NCBI RefSeq assembly: GCF_000012225.1
Contig: NC_007716.1
Span: 642,570-706,569 of the forward strand
DNA length: 64,000 nucleotides
Source of the DNA: Aster yellows witches'-broom phytoplasma AYWB
Lineage (GTDB): Bacteria > Bacillota_I > Bacilli_A > Acholeplasmatales > Acholeplasmataceae
Direction of reading: 5' to 3'
Both the position numbers and the translations under genes were made by a program. Within the stretch, counting starts at the first letter, position 1; each line of letters begins with the position of its first letter. Positions 49,981 through 60,263 of this stretch are shown here, piece by piece. Below the pieces are notes generated by a model. It ran no database searches and was not told where the DNA came from. It saw only the letters and a list, made by a program, of their open reading frames with translations.

Positions 49981-50725
49981 CTAAAATTTAGAATCAGTAA
50001 ATATACGTATCGCAAATAAAACCATATTAAAAATAATAAACAAAGAACTAATAATAATCCATTCATATTTCTTAGCTGTTTTGGTTTGTATATAATAATC
50101 GAATTTTTCTAAAATTGAAACCCATATTACTATAGCGATGATTAAAATTAAAATAGCCATAATTGAGTTTATTATTAAATAAAACCATGAATTTTTATTT
50201 ATTCCTAAAAATAAAAATGTTAAAAAAAATTATAAAAAGAAAATAGCAAAAAAAAAATAGTTTGATATTTGCAAAGTTGAATTTGGTTTTTTCTTTTTGT
50301 GGTTTAATTGCTAATTTGGGTCTTGCATTATTAATATATAGATAAGTGGAACTCCCCACAAGCAAAAATGCTGATGAAAAAGAAATGAAAATAACCAAGA
50401 TAATAATTTTTGCCATAATATAAAAACTATATTTTTCCAATGCCTCCAAAAAATTAGTGAAACTGCATAAAATAAAACCTGTGCATATAGACATCAGATA
50501 AGCGCTTATAGGAAAAAAAGATTAATACCAAATAAGCTATTAAAGAAAAAAAACTATAATAATAGAAGGTAGAATGCTTGTTATTAATAAAAAAACTTGT
50601 TAAATTTTTTTAAAAATGTGCGGCAAAATTAATAATTTTTTCTTGAGAATTTAAATTAATATAAGAAACTATAAAACTTAAAAAAAATAAGAAAAAATAA
50701 TATAAATTTAGCACAAACACTAAGA
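49981..50725 (-). pseudogene. frameshifted multi-pass membrane protein, unknown family
   Basis: On the minus strand, hydrophobic coding-like sequence runs from about 50725 to a stop at 49981, broken into frames. One piece is 50494-50195 (MAKIIILVIFISFSSAFLLVGSS, then KLAIKPQKEK). The frame then shifts near 50218 and continues LFLGINKNSWFYLIINSIMAI, then IIISSLFIIFNMVLFAIRIF. At least four membrane segments can be read. Further scraps upstream (LYYFFLFFLSFIVSYINLNSQEK) may be its start. I do not recognise it. Confidence 0.55.
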
Positions 50726-51000
50726 TAATTAACTATATTTTGGGTTTTGTAATCTAAAAAAACCTTTTTTCTTTTAAGTTTTGCATATTATATTTTAAAT
50801 CTTTGATGCCAAAATAATTATAACCCTCCAAAAATACCATAGTTTTTTTAATTTCTTAGAAGGAGGAAATAATAAAAAATTTTAAAAATTTCATAAAACA
50901 AACCAAACTCAAAAATTATCACCAAAATATTTAAAATACTTTTTTCTTTAAAAAATTTATAATAAAATATTATTTAAATTTTTTGTTTTTTTTGTTACAA

Positions 51001-51032
51001 AAATCCTAAACTATATAAATAGTTTAGGATTT
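51001..51032 (-). terminator. terminator of thrS
   Basis: AAATCCTAAACTAT pairs perfectly with ATAGTTTAGGATTT around a 4-base loop, followed on the minus strand by a T-rich stretch. It lies 60 bases after the thrS stop. Confidence 0.8.
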
Positions 51033-51091
51033 AAAATTTTGCGTTATGAAAATTTATTTGTTTTGTTTTATTGTTTTTTACAATTAAGAGA

Positions 51092-53017
51092 TTATTTTTT
51101 TTGCAAAACTTTGTCTTTTAATAAAGAAACAAACTCATCAACTTTAATTGTGGTTTGTAAATGAGAGCCATATTTTCTAAAAGTAATTAAATTGTTAATC
51201 ATTTCGTGGTCGCCAATTACAACTTGATAAGGAATTTTTAATTTTTGTGCTTCTCTAATTTTATAGCCCAAAGTGTTATCTTTGGAATTAATTTCTACTC
51301 TGAAATTTTGTAATTGTAATGTTTCTTTAATTTTTTGACTAAATTCGAAATGTAGAGGAGCAGACACAGGAATTAAAAGCACTTGTACAGGAGCAAGCCA
51401 TAAAGGAAAAACACCCTTAGTTTCTTCTACTAAATGAGCTAAAAATCTTTCCATAGTAGAAACAACTGCGCGGTGAATTACAACAGGACGATGGTGTTTG
51501 TTGTCTTCTCCAATAAAAGTAAGATCAAATTTTTGAGGAAGTAAAAAATCAAGTTGTACTGTTGATAGTGTTTCTTCGTTGCCTAGGGCATTAAACACTT
51601 GCACATCTAATTTAGGACCATAAAAGGCAGCTTCTCCGATTGCTTCTTTAAAGGGTAAGCCCAATTCTTTAATAGTTTCTTTGAGGGTTTTTTCAGCGTT
51701 ATACCACATTTGGTCGTCATTAAAATATTTTTCTGTGTTGTTAGGGTTGCGATAACTTAGACGCAACTCATAATTTTTAATATTAAAATCACAATAAACT
51801 TCTAAAATTAAATTAATAATTTTTTTTATCTCTTCTTTGATTTGGTCAGGACGGGCAAAAATATGAGCATCATTAAGAGTCATTTCTCTTACTCTTTGTA
51901 ACCCAGAAACAGCTCCTGATTTTTCAAACCGATGCATCATTCCTAATTCAGCGATACGCAAAGGCAATTCCTTATAACTATGAGGATTTTTTTTATAAAT
52001 CATCATGTGATGGGGGCAATTCATTGGTCTTAAAACTAGTTTTTCGCCATTTTCCAAAGACATAATGGGGAACATATTAGAAGCGTAATGGTCCAAATGT
52101 CCCGAAATACGGTAAAGTTCGGTATTTGCCATAATGGGTGTGTAGACATGATGATAATCATAGCTTAATTCTTTGTCAACGATATATCTTTCAACGATAC
52201 GCCTTACAGTAGCTCCTTTAGGAAGCCAAAAGGGAAGTCCCAAACCAACTTCTTTATTAAACATGAATAAATCCAGTTCTTTGTTAATTTTTTTGTGGTC
52301 ACGTTCTTTTCTCTCTTCCAAAAGTTGCAAGTAGTCAGCAAGCGCTTGTTTTTTGAAAAAAGAAGTGCCATAAATGCGGGTCAAAGTTTTGTTTTTGGCA
52401 TCTCCTTGAAAATAAGCTCCTGATATTTTTAAAATTTTAAAATGTTTAATAAGATTTGTTTTGATCACATGAACACCACGACAAAGATCAAAAAATTCTC
52501 CTTGACGATAAATACTGATAGTTTGGTCGCGAAATTTTTCCAGCAAAACTTGTTTATAAGGGTTGTAAGCAAATAATTTTTTGGCTTTTTCGAAAGAAAT
52601 TTCTTCTCTTGTAATTTTGTGGTTTTCCAAAGAAATTTGATGCATTACTTTTTCAATAGTAAGAAAATCTTTTTCCGAAATGGTGTGTTTTTGAAAATCA
52701 ATATCATAATAAAATCCTTCTTTAATGGCAGGTCCTACTGTAAAAAGGGCATCTGGATAAAGTCTTGCAACGGCTTGCGCCATAAGGTGAGCAGTGCTAT
52801 GGTTAAGAACTTCCAAAGATTTAGGATCAGATTCTGTTAAAATTTCTAAATTGCCATTTTTTTTCAAAGGAAAATCAAGTTCGATTGGTTGGTTGTTAAA
52901 AAGGGCTGCAACTGGTTTTTTGAAATGTTCAGATAAATGTTCTTTCCAAATTGCCAAAGGAGTTGTGCCTGAAATAAATTCTTGTATTTGATTGTCAAAA
53001 AAGCTTATTTTAATCAT
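51092..53017 (-). CDS. thrS: threonyl-tRNA synthetase
   Basis: ThrRS charges tRNA-Thr. The 641-aa protein has all domains: TGS (1-62), the N2 editing domain with its HSTAHLMAQAV histidines near residue 73, the class II core, and the C-terminal anticodon domain from about 540. Core motifs include RPMNCPHHMMIY with a zinc-ligand Cys, LRIAELGMMHRFEKSGAVSGLQRVREMTLNDAHIF, and late FIGEDNKHHRPVVIHRAVVSTMERF. The editing domain means serine mischarging can be corrected. GAAAGGG precedes the ATG. No T-box leader is seen. Confidence 0.97.
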   Translation of the reverse strand: MIKISFFDNQIQEFISGTTPLAIWKEHLSEHFKKPVAALFNNQPIELDFPLKKNGNLEILTESDPKSLEVLNHSTAHLMAQAVARLYPDALFTVGPAIKEGFYYDIDFQKHTISEKDFLTIEKVMHQISLENHKITREEISFEKAKKLFAYNPYKQVLLEKFRDQTISIYRQGEFFDLCRGVHVIKTNLIKHFKILKISGAYFQGDAKNKTLTRIYGTSFFKKQALADYLQLLEERKERDHKKINKELDLFMFNKEVGLGLPFWLPKGATVRRIVERYIVDKELSYDYHHVYTPIMANTELYRISGHLDHYASNMFPIMSLENGEKLVLRPMNCPHHMMIYKKNPHSYKELPLRIAELGMMHRFEKSGAVSGLQRVREMTLNDAHIFARPDQIKEEIKKIINLILEVYCDFNIKNYELRLSYRNPNNTEKYFNDDQMWYNAEKTLKETIKELGLPFKEAIGEAAFYGPKLDVQVFNALGNEETLSTVQLDFLLPQKFDLTFIGEDNKHHRPVVIHRAVVSTMERFLAHLVEETKGVFPLWLAPVQVLLIPVSAPLHFEFSQKIKETLQLQNFRVEINSKDNTLGYKIREAQKLKIPYQVVIGDHEMINNLITFRKYGSHLQTTIKVDEFVSLLKDKVLQKK

Positions 53018-53251
53018 AAAAACCCTTTCTTTTGTAGTTTTTAGTTTTTTGATCTTTTAAGAAGTTGGTGAAAAAAAGATGAATAAAGATAATGAGGAAA
53101 ATAGTAAAGTATAAAAAATTTTATTTAAATAATAATGTGTAATTTGCACTAAAATTAAATAAAATATAACAAAACTATAACACAAATCACAAGAAAAGGG
53201 GGGGATTTTAGTAATTGGTTTGTTGGTTTTTATTATTTTAAAAATAAATTT

Positions 53252-54190
53252 TTAAGTTGTTTTGAAAAAGGGTGCAATTTCTTTTTTTATTGTAGAAACA
53301 AAAGGCAAAATTTCTTTTTCGGATGGCAAAAACATACTACAAGCTCTTAGGTGACCTTTACAACCATATTTTTGAACAATATGATAAATTTGCGGTCCGT
53401 TAGAACAAATACGCACTTGAATTTTAGAATCATGATGTTCAAAAAAAAGAGCATAAAAGGGAAAATTTTTAATATTAGATAAAATATTAATCGACAAAAA
53501 AACCTCTTCTAAATTAATGTTGAATTGTTCAATAATTTGTTGATTCACATAAACATAGGCAAAACCGTCACAAGCAACAATATTTTGACATATATATCCT
53601 TGATATTTTAAAAAATTAAGTGTTACTTTATTAATATTTTGTTCCACCAAAGCAACATCAATACCATAGTTAAGCAATTCTGAGGCAATTCTTAAAGTTT
53701 GGGAGCTTACTCTATGATACCTAAAATTACCAGTATCTGTAATTAAACCCACATAAATAGCCAAAGCACCTTTAAAAGTTAGGTTTAAGTTGAGTTTTTC
53801 TTTTAACAAGTAAACCATCTCAGAACACGAACCAAAAGAATCATCAACCCACTGATAATTACCGTAATTTTCAATTAAAATATGATGATCAATTCGAATA
53901 ACAACTTTTCCAAGTTTAAATCTTTGGTCGCTGATGGATTGAGTATTGCCGCAGTCAACTACAATTACTAAAGAATTTTGGTAAGTTTCATCAGTTATTA
54001 CATCCATTTGACCCAAAAAGGTTAAATGATCTTTGGTTTGCCCAACCACATAAACATTTTTATGAGGAAAGGTATTTTGAATCATATTTTTCAAACCTAG
54101 TTGAGAACCATAACAATCACCATCAGGATTTTTATGTCCATGAATAACGATAGTATCAAAGGCTTTAATTTGGGTTTCAATAAATTTCAT
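53252..54190 (-). CDS. DHH/DHHA1 phosphoesterase, NrnA-like, divergent paralogue
   Basis: NrnA-type enzymes degrade nano-RNAs and pAp. The 312-aa protein has the DHH-domain metal motifs HGHKNPDGD (17-25), VVDCG (77-81) and RIDHH (99-103), plus LITDTGNFRYHR. In the DHHA1 domain the usual GGGH is changed to GCKGH (276-280), whereas the paralogue at 55805-56755 keeps GGGH. The motif contacts substrate, so activity or specificity may differ. It lies 68 bases after mnmE; mnmE and the second nrnA-like gene lie directly upstream, so it may be the last gene of a three-gene cluster. Confidence 0.85.
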   Translation of the reverse strand: MKFIETQIKAFDTIVIHGHKNPDGDCYGSQLGLKNMIQNTFPHKNVYVVGQTKDHLTFLGQMDVITDETYQNSLVIVVDCGNTQSISDQRFKLGKVVIRIDHHILIENYGNYQWVDDSFGSCSEMVYLLKEKLNLNLTFKGALAIYVGLITDTGNFRYHRVSSQTLRIASELLNYGIDVALVEQNINKVTLNFLKYQGYICQNIVACDGFAYVYVNQQIIEQFNINLEEVFLSINILSNIKNFPFYALFFEHHDSKIQVRICSNGPQIYHIVQKYGCKGHLRACSMFLPSEKEILPFVSTIKKEIAPFFKTT

Positions 54191-54258
54191 ATTTGTTCCT
54201 TTCTTTGTAATTTGTTAAAATATTAGTTTAATTAAAATGATGTTAGTTATTTTTATTT

Positions 54259-55641
54259 TTATTTTCCTAAACAAAATTTAGAAAACAATTCTTTAATTAA
54301 ACTATTTTCTTGATTTTCACCTATAATTTGTCCTAATGCTTGATAGGCTTTAGTAAGATCAATAGAATAAATATCTATTGGCATTGATTGCAAAAGGGCT
54401 TGTTGCAAATCTTGAAAAGATCGAAGAGCAATTTGGATTTGATTAATGTGTCTTGCATTAGAAAAATAATTAAAATCTTTGGGCTTAATATCATTTAATT
54501 GGAATTTTTTTAAAATTGTTTGTTGTAACTCAAAAAACCCTGTTTTATCCAAGCTTGAAACTGAAATAATTTCTTGTGGAGTTAATTGGGAAGAGTAATC
54601 ACAAAGGGAAGAAATTAATTTATCACTTTTCAAATCCACTTTGTTTCCTATAATAATACGAGGATAATTTTGGGTTAATTGCAAAAGTTGGATATCTTCT
54701 TCTTGCAAATAATTGCTTTGGTCTAAAACTAATAAAATTAATTCTGCTTGTAAAAGCATTTTTTCTGTTCTTAAAATTCCTATTTTTTCAATGGGATCAT
54801 CAGTTTTACGAATTCCTGCAGTATCAATTAAATGAAGAGTAAAACCTCGACAATTAAAATAAGCTTCAACAAAATCTCTGGTAGTGCCTGAAATATCAGA
54901 AACAATAGCTTTATTTTCATTTAAAAAAGCATTAAGAAGACTTGATTTACCAACATTAGGACGTCCAATAATTAAAGTTTTTATTCCTTCTTTAAGATAT
55001 CTATTTTTATGGGAGTGGCTCAAAATATTTTCTAATTGTTTGATTAAACTTTGGACTTCCAAAGCAATTTTTTGTTGGGTGATTTGAGGAATATCATCAT
55101 ATTCAGGATAATCAATATTAACTTCAATTTGAGCAATTAAATTAAGAATTTGGTCGCGCAATGAAGTCACTAATTGAGAAGTATATTTTTGCAAACCAGA
55201 ATTAGCAATTTTAATGGCATTTTCATTAGTGGCATGAATTAGGTCCATAATAGATTCAGCTTGAATTAGGTCCATTTTCCCATTAAGATAGGCTCTTTGA
55301 CTGAATTCACCTGGAAAAGCCAATCTAATATCTAATGACAAAATTCTTTCTAAAACCATTTGAGTAATTAAAATACCGCCATGAGCATTAATTTCTACGA
55401 CATTTTCTCCAGTAAAAGAATTAGGAGTTTTAAAAACAGAAATCAAAACTTCATCTAAAATAGTTTGGTCTTTATTAAGGATAAAACCGTGAGTAATGGT
55501 ATGTGTTTTGGCTTTGATAAGGTTTTTGCCTTTAAAAATTTTATTTATTTCTGTAATAGAATTGTTGCCAGAAACCCTAATTACACTAACTCCTCCTGTT
55601 CCTAAAGGAGTTGAAATAGCAGCAATAGTATCAAAAAACAT
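54259..55641 (-). CDS. mnmE: tRNA modification GTPase MnmE (TrmE)
   Basis: MnmE with MnmG modifies the wobble uridine of several tRNAs. The 460-aa protein has an N-terminal folate-binding domain ([33 protein letters not shown]), a G domain inserted in a helical domain, and the C-terminal catalytic FCLGK (Cys457; C-x-G-K as usual). G-domain motifs are GRPNVGKSS (226-234), SGTTRDF, DTAG and GNKVD. AAAGGAG precedes ATG 55641. Two DHH phosphoesterase genes flank it on the same strand. Confidence 0.97.
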   Translation of the reverse strand: MFFDTIAAISTPLGTGGVSVIRVSGNNSITEINKIFKGKNLIKAKTHTITHGFILNKDQTILDEVLISVFKTPNSFTGENVVEINAHGGILITQMVLERILSLDIRLAFPGEFSQRAYLNGKMDLIQAESIMDLIHATNENAIKIANSGLQKYTSQLVTSLRDQILNLIAQIEVNIDYPEYDDIPQITQQKIALEVQSLIKQLENILSHSHKNRYLKEGIKTLIIGRPNVGKSSLLNAFLNENKAIVSDISGTTRDFVEAYFNCRGFTLHLIDTAGIRKTDDPIEKIGILRTEKMLLQAELILLVLDQSNYLQEEDIQLLQLTQNYPRIIIGNKVDLKSDKLISSLCDYSSQLTPQEIISVSSLDKTGFFELQQTILKKFQLNDIKPKDFNYFSNARHINQIQIALRSFQDLQQALLQSMPIDIYSIDLTKAYQALGQIIGENQENSLIKELFSKFCLGK

Positions 55642-55804
55642 TTATTGGGTCTCCTTTCTTTATTGTTTTTGTAATCTTTTCATTTATTGAATGTTGTTTT
55701 AAATTGATATTTATAATTTATAATATGAAAAAAATACAATCGAAAGGAAAAGGGGAAAAAATTATCAAAATAAAAAAGTTTTGTTTGGTTAATTTTATTG
55801 TTAA

Positions 55805-56755
55805 TTAGTTTTGGTTTTGGGATTTGGTTTCAAAAGCTTTAATTGAATCTTTTATTTTAGCTATGAAAAGATTCATTTCTTGATTGTTTTTTAAAGTAGC
55901 ACCACAAGCTCTGAGATGACCTCCGCCTTTAAATTGTCTAGCAATGGAATTAATTTCAGGACCACGAGAACGAATACGAGCTCTAATTGTTAAATCTGGT
56001 TGTTCTAAGAAAAAAGCCCAAATTGGATGATTTTCTAAATTACCCAAAATATTAACTAAACTTGCGGCAACGTCAATATGTAAGTTAAATTTTTTCAATG
56101 TTTCTTGAGAAATAAAAACGTAAACAAAGCCTTGGGAAGTAACTACATTTTGATAAATATAGGCTTTATATTGAAACAAAGCAAGAGTTTCTTTATTGAG
56201 GTGAAAAAATATTTGTGATACATAAAGATCAAAAGCAAGTAAGGAAGAAGCAGCTTTGAGGGTTTTTTGGTCAACTCTATCAAAACAAAAATTACCAGTA
56301 TCAGTTACCATACCTACATAAATAGCCAAAGCACCTTTAGAAGTTAATTTCATATTGCATTTTTCTTTAAATTCAAAAATCATTTGAGAACAAGAAGAAT
56401 AATTAGCATCTACCCATTGATAATTACAGTAATTATCTATTAATAAATGATGATCAATTCTAATTGTATCTTTGGCTAATTTAAATCTTTGGTCACTAAT
56501 TTTGTTTTCTTGACCACAATCAACGACAATAGCAAGAGCGTTTTGGTACAAAGAATCACAAACTTCATCCATCACACCTACAAAAGATAAAGAAGGATTT
56601 TGTTGTCCTACTACATAAACTTTTTTTTGAGGAAAAGTTGCTGTAATTGCATCTTTTAAACCTAGTTGAGCTCCGTAACAATCACCATCTGGGTTGGTGT
56701 GTCCGTGAATAATAATTGTTTCAAAAGCTTTAATTTTATTGTAAATAATTTTCAT
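55805..56755 (-). CDS. nrnA: NrnA-like DHH/DHHA1 phosphoesterase
   Basis: This 316-aa protein has intact NrnA signatures: HGHTNPDGDCYGAQ, VVDCGQ, RIDHHLLIDNY, MVTDTGNF and GGGHLRACG (277-285). It likely removes two- to four-nucleotide RNA ends and converts pAp to AMP. It is closely similar along its length to the 53252-54190 protein, so the pair arose by gene duplication, separated by mnmE. It follows the sugar-importer binding protein by 34 bases and AAAGGAAC precedes the ATG. Confidence 0.9.
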   Translation of the reverse strand: MKIIYNKIKAFETIIIHGHTNPDGDCYGAQLGLKDAITATFPQKKVYVVGQQNPSLSFVGVMDEVCDSLYQNALAIVVDCGQENKISDQRFKLAKDTIRIDHHLLIDNYCNYQWVDANYSSCSQMIFEFKEKCNMKLTSKGALAIYVGMVTDTGNFCFDRVDQKTLKAASSLLAFDLYVSQIFFHLNKETLALFQYKAYIYQNVVTSQGFVYVFISQETLKKFNLHIDVAASLVNILGNLENHPIWAFFLEQPDLTIRARIRSRGPEINSIARQFKGGGHLRACGATLKNNQEMNLFIAKIKDSIKAFETKSQNQN

Positions 56756-56789
56756 AATGTTCCTTTAATTTGTTAATTTTAATAAATTT

Positions 56790-58430
56790 TTATGATTCTG
56801 CTTTTTGTTGAGCTTCGTTAAATAATTTATCGATGTTTTTGTCTAAGTCTTTATCTAAAAAACAATCTATTACTAATTTTTCTACAACTATACGTGAAAT
56901 CTGGGATTTTCTAAAAGTGGGAGAAAAAAAATAAATGGGGTTGCCTTTTTTAGATGAATCTTTGTCTTTTTCTCTTTCTTCTTTCATAAATTCAAAAATA
57001 TCTTTATTTAGTTCTGAATTTTTAGAATCTTTATTTTTGGAAGAATTTTCAAAATTTATTTTTTCTGGTTTAACGCTTTTTTCATAACAAGGATGAGTAG
57101 GAAATTGGCTAATTTTTTTGATTAATTTTTCATTTGTTTTTTTTGAAGTTAAATATTTTAAAAACAACCAAGAAGCAAGCACTTCATCTTTATCTTTTTT
57201 ATAAAATAAATTAATATTGGATCCTTGTTGTAAAACTTTTCTTTTACCTGAATCAAGACCTTGTTTTCCTTTTTTCCAATAAGGAACTGAAGTTACTCCT
57301 ACTTTAAATGGAGCTTTAGAAATATATTCAAATCCATTAGAAGAAGAAATATCCATTAAAATTTTTTGATTCATAAATAAATGAGTAGTATAGCTTTCAC
57401 CAGATAATTTACGAGTAATTAAATATTTTTTATCATAAAATTTTTTAAAATCTTTAATCATTGTTTTAGCATCTGGATTATTAAAGCGCACTCCTACTTC
57501 ATGACTTGATGAATCTTTTTTAGTTGGTGAAGTTGTATATTCAATTCCTCTTTGTTCGGAAGATACAATAAATAAATTAGATTCAGAATCATAAGAAATA
57601 GGGATTTTTTCAGGGTCAACTTGTTTAATTACTTTGCATAAATTTTCCATTTTTTCCCATGTAATACCATCTTTAAGTTTGCCTTCAAAATTAGATTCAT
57701 AATTTTCAAAATAAGATTTAAAATCAGAATCGATTTCATTTTTTTGTTCTTTTTTAATTGTTTCTTTTAAATGTTTAAAATAATCTTGATTATAATACAT
57801 CAATTCAATAGATTTAGAAAATGGCAAGGAATACCATTTCCCTGGTTCTTTTTCATCACCTAAAGGCAATTGAGCCTCATCTTCAAAATTGGGATAAAAA
57901 TATGTTTTTTTTTCTGTTGGAGGATTTGTTTCTGGGCAAGGTTCTAATTTAATTTTTGAATTGGTGTGTTCTTTAAATCCATCAAGGGGAACTAATTTAC
58001 CTGATTCATAATAATTTACTAAATGATCAGCATAAGAAACAATTAAATGAGGTTCGTTGTTGGCTGGAAGAGCTACATTAATGTTTTTAACAATCCCACT
58101 CCAACTAGGTTTATATTCTGTTTTTACTTTGATATTAGGATAATCTTTTCTAAAATTTTCAATAATTTCTTCTAAAACAGTTTTCGGTTTTTCTTTTTCT
58201 TTTTCAGGATCTAAACGATGCCAAAAAACAATTTCGATCGGTTTTGCTAGGAATTTTTTCCATGCTTCACTATCTTTATCTTTATATTTAGTAAGCATTT
58301 CTTTTAATTCTTGTTCATGATTATTTCTTAAAGCATTAGAATCAATTTTAGGAAATAATACAATAGATGCTAAAATGACAAATAAGAAAGTAAAAAAATG
58401 AATGATTTTTAATTTATCCTTTGATACCAC
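56790..58430 (-). CDS. sugar ABC importer, solute-binding protein
   Basis: This 546-aa family 1 extracellular binding protein is anchored by an N-terminal membrane helix (about 9-28) with no lipobox Cys visible. Typical features are IVFWHRLDPEKEK at the start of the domain, KVKTEYKPSW, a PLDGF segment, and PFSKSIELMYYNQDYFK. In the C-terminal half GVTSVPYWKKGKQG and ASWLFLKYLTSKKTNEKL match the family. Substrate could be maltose, trehalose, sucrose or glycerol-phosphate; the sequence does not say. The start is GTG 58430 inside the end of the upstream permease, with AAGGA 9 bases before it. Confidence 0.88.
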   Translation of the reverse strand: MVSKDKLKIIHFFTFLFVILASIVLFPKIDSNALRNNHEQELKEMLTKYKDKDSEAWKKFLAKPIEIVFWHRLDPEKEKEKPKTVLEEIIENFRKDYPNIKVKTEYKPSWSGIVKNINVALPANNEPHLIVSYADHLVNYYESGKLVPLDGFKEHTNSKIKLEPCPETNPPTEKKTYFYPNFEDEAQLPLGDEKEPGKWYSLPFSKSIELMYYNQDYFKHLKETIKKEQKNEIDSDFKSYFENYESNFEGKLKDGITWEKMENLCKVIKQVDPEKIPISYDSESNLFIVSSEQRGIEYTTSPTKKDSSSHEVGVRFNNPDAKTMIKDFKKFYDKKYLITRKLSGESYTTHLFMNQKILMDISSSNGFEYISKAPFKVGVTSVPYWKKGKQGLDSGKRKVLQQGSNINLFYKKDKDEVLASWLFLKYLTSKKTNEKLIKKISQFPTHPCYEKSVKPEKINFENSSKNKDSKNSELNKDIFEFMKEEREKDKDSSKKGNPIYFFSPTFRKSQISRIVVEKLVIDCFLDKDLDKNIDKLFNEAQQKAES

Positions 58431-59304
58431 TGTTTAATTTTCCTTCTAAAACATATCTTTTACAAAAAACGAACAACAAAACTAAAGGTAATGTCATCAA
58501 AACAGTAGCTGCCATTTGTTGATTGACTAAATGTTGGTTTTTTTCAGAGTCAAAAATATTTCTAATCATATTAGTAAGCAATTTTCCACCTACAAGTTCA
58601 GGCCATAAGTAAGCATTCCAAGCAGCAACTGCTCTAAAAATAATGATATTAATGATATTATCTCTTAAAAGTGGAGTTAAAATTTTGTATAAAAAAATCC
58701 AATCACTACTACCATCAACTTTGGCAGATAAATAGAGTTCTTTGGGAATTTTTTTGATATTTTGCATTAATAAAAAAATATGAAATACATTGATTAGAAA
58801 GGGAAGTATCATTGCTAAATAAATGCCACCAAAAACGCGCGTACCTTGACCAGAATCAACAAAACCTAGGCGCGCAACTGTTTGATAGTTAGTTAAAAAC
58901 ATACTTTCAGTAGTTATCATAGTTGTGATTAAAAAGACTCCTAATATAATTTTTTTAGTTTTAAATTCTAAAATACTAAGAGCAAAAGCAGTTATAACAG
59001 AGACAAAAATACCTAAAACAGTAGAGAAAAAAACAACAACAAGGGTTTTTAAAAAAGTTGAAAACAAACTATAACGGGTAAATAAAAAAGAAAAGTTGTT
59101 CCACGTCAAATCTTTAGGAAAAAAACTAGGATAAGCAGGATTGTCTTGTAGAGCTAAATTTAGCATCCAATAAAAAGGAATAGCCAAAAAAAGAGCAAAA
59201 AGAGATAAAAAAAAGTATTTGATAAAAGTGGCACAAACTTTGGGTAAATGTTTTTTAAGTTTAGCAAAAATGAGTTTTTTTTTGTTATTTGACATAATTA
59301 TCAA
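58414..59304 (-). CDS. sugar ABC importer permease (MalG/UgpE type)
   Basis: This 296-aa permease has six membrane helices. The EAA loop appears as ELYLSAKVDGSSDWIFLYKILTPLLRDN, the contact with the ATPase. The MalG-like start has FFLSLFALFLAIPFYWMLNLAL. Start: TTG 59304 lies 7 bases after AAGGA; ATG 59295 in the same frame is an alternative. Its stop overlaps the binding-protein start by 17 bases. Confidence 0.88.
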   Translation of the reverse strand: MIIMSNNKKKLIFAKLKKHLPKVCATFIKYFFLSLFALFLAIPFYWMLNLALQDNPAYPSFFPKDLTWNNFSFLFTRYSLFSTFLKTLVVVFFSTVLGIFVSVITAFALSILEFKTKKIILGVFLITTMITTESMFLTNYQTVARLGFVDSGQGTRVFGGIYLAMILPFLINVFHIFLLMQNIKKIPKELYLSAKVDGSSDWIFLYKILTPLLRDNIINIIIFRAVAAWNAYLWPELVGGKLLTNMIRNIFDSEKNQHLVNQQMAATVLMTLPLVLLFVFCKRYVLEGKLNSGIKG

Positions 59305-59321
59305 GGTTCGTTCCTTATTTA

Positions 59322-60263
59322 TTATTTATTTAATTTCTTTTCAAAAAAGAAAAAATTAATGGCAGTAAAAAGAATAGAAATTAAAAGCAAAATAACAGTG
59401 GCTGCAGCGCCTCTGGAATAAGAATCCATTAAAGTTCCTTCTAATTGTTGATAAATATAGCCTACCACAGTATTTACCTTAGTAGTATCGGAACTACCAA
59501 AAACTCCAATAACAGATTCATATTCTTTAAAAACTTGAATTATTGTAATAATAAGTTGATAAAAAATAGTAGGAGTAAGTAGGGGGAGAGTAATTTTTCT
59601 AAAAATAGTTATTTTGGTAGCGCCGTCAATTCTAGCAGCATCGTAATAATCTTTACTAATGTTTTTTAATCCCGCACTAAAAATTAAAATTTGGAAAGGA
59701 AGGGATTTCCACACTACATAAAAAATTAAAACAAACATTTTATGTGAATAAGGAGCTGCAATGTTAATCCAATCTTTTTGGATCCCAAAAAAAGAATTAA
59801 AAAAACCTTCAGGACGCACTTGGATGCCAAAACTATTGTGATAAAAAATAACTGCAAAAACCATTCCCATAATAACAGGATTTGTTAAATAAGGAAGGAA
59901 AAAAATGGTTTGAAAAATATTTTTTAAAAAATGATTATAAACACTTTTAAGTGCTAAGGCAATCATTAAAGATAAAAAAATAGAAATAGGAACAGCAGTA
60001 AAAACAAGTAAAAAAGTGTTAAAAAGAGTGGTTCTAAAATCAGGATCACAAAAAGTAGTAGTGTAATTGGAAAAATTAAATGAATAAGAAAATGTATCTG
60101 CAAATTTATTATATCTACTATCCAAAGAAATAAAAAGCGTTTTTACCAAAGGATAAAAATTAAATAAAACCATAAGAATTAAGGCAGGTGCCAAATAATA
60201 CCAATGATTGTGTTTGGAATATTTAGTGGAATTGTGATGGAAAAGTTTTTTTAGCAATGACAT
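59322..60263 (-). CDS. sugar ABC importer permease (MalF/UgpA type)
   Basis: This 313-aa permease has six membrane helices. The EAA loop is seen as DYYDAARIDGATKITIFRKITLPLLTPT, and the start WYYLAPALILMVLFNFYPLVKTLFISL is typical. Its ATG follows the MalK stop directly (TAAATG), so expression is coupled. It pairs with the 58414-59304 permease to form the pore. Confidence 0.9.
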   Translation of the reverse strand: MSLLKKLFHHNSTKYSKHNHWYYLAPALILMVLFNFYPLVKTLFISLDSRYNKFADTFSYSFNFSNYTTTFCDPDFRTTLFNTFLLVFTAVPISIFLSLMIALALKSVYNHFLKNIFQTIFFLPYLTNPVIMGMVFAVIFYHNSFGIQVRPEGFFNSFFGIQKDWINIAAPYSHKMFVLIFYVVWKSLPFQILIFSAGLKNISKDYYDAARIDGATKITIFRKITLPLLTPTIFYQLIITIIQVFKEYESVIGVFGSSDTTKVNTVVGYIYQQLEGTLMDSYSRGAAATVILLLISILFTAINFFFFEKKLNK

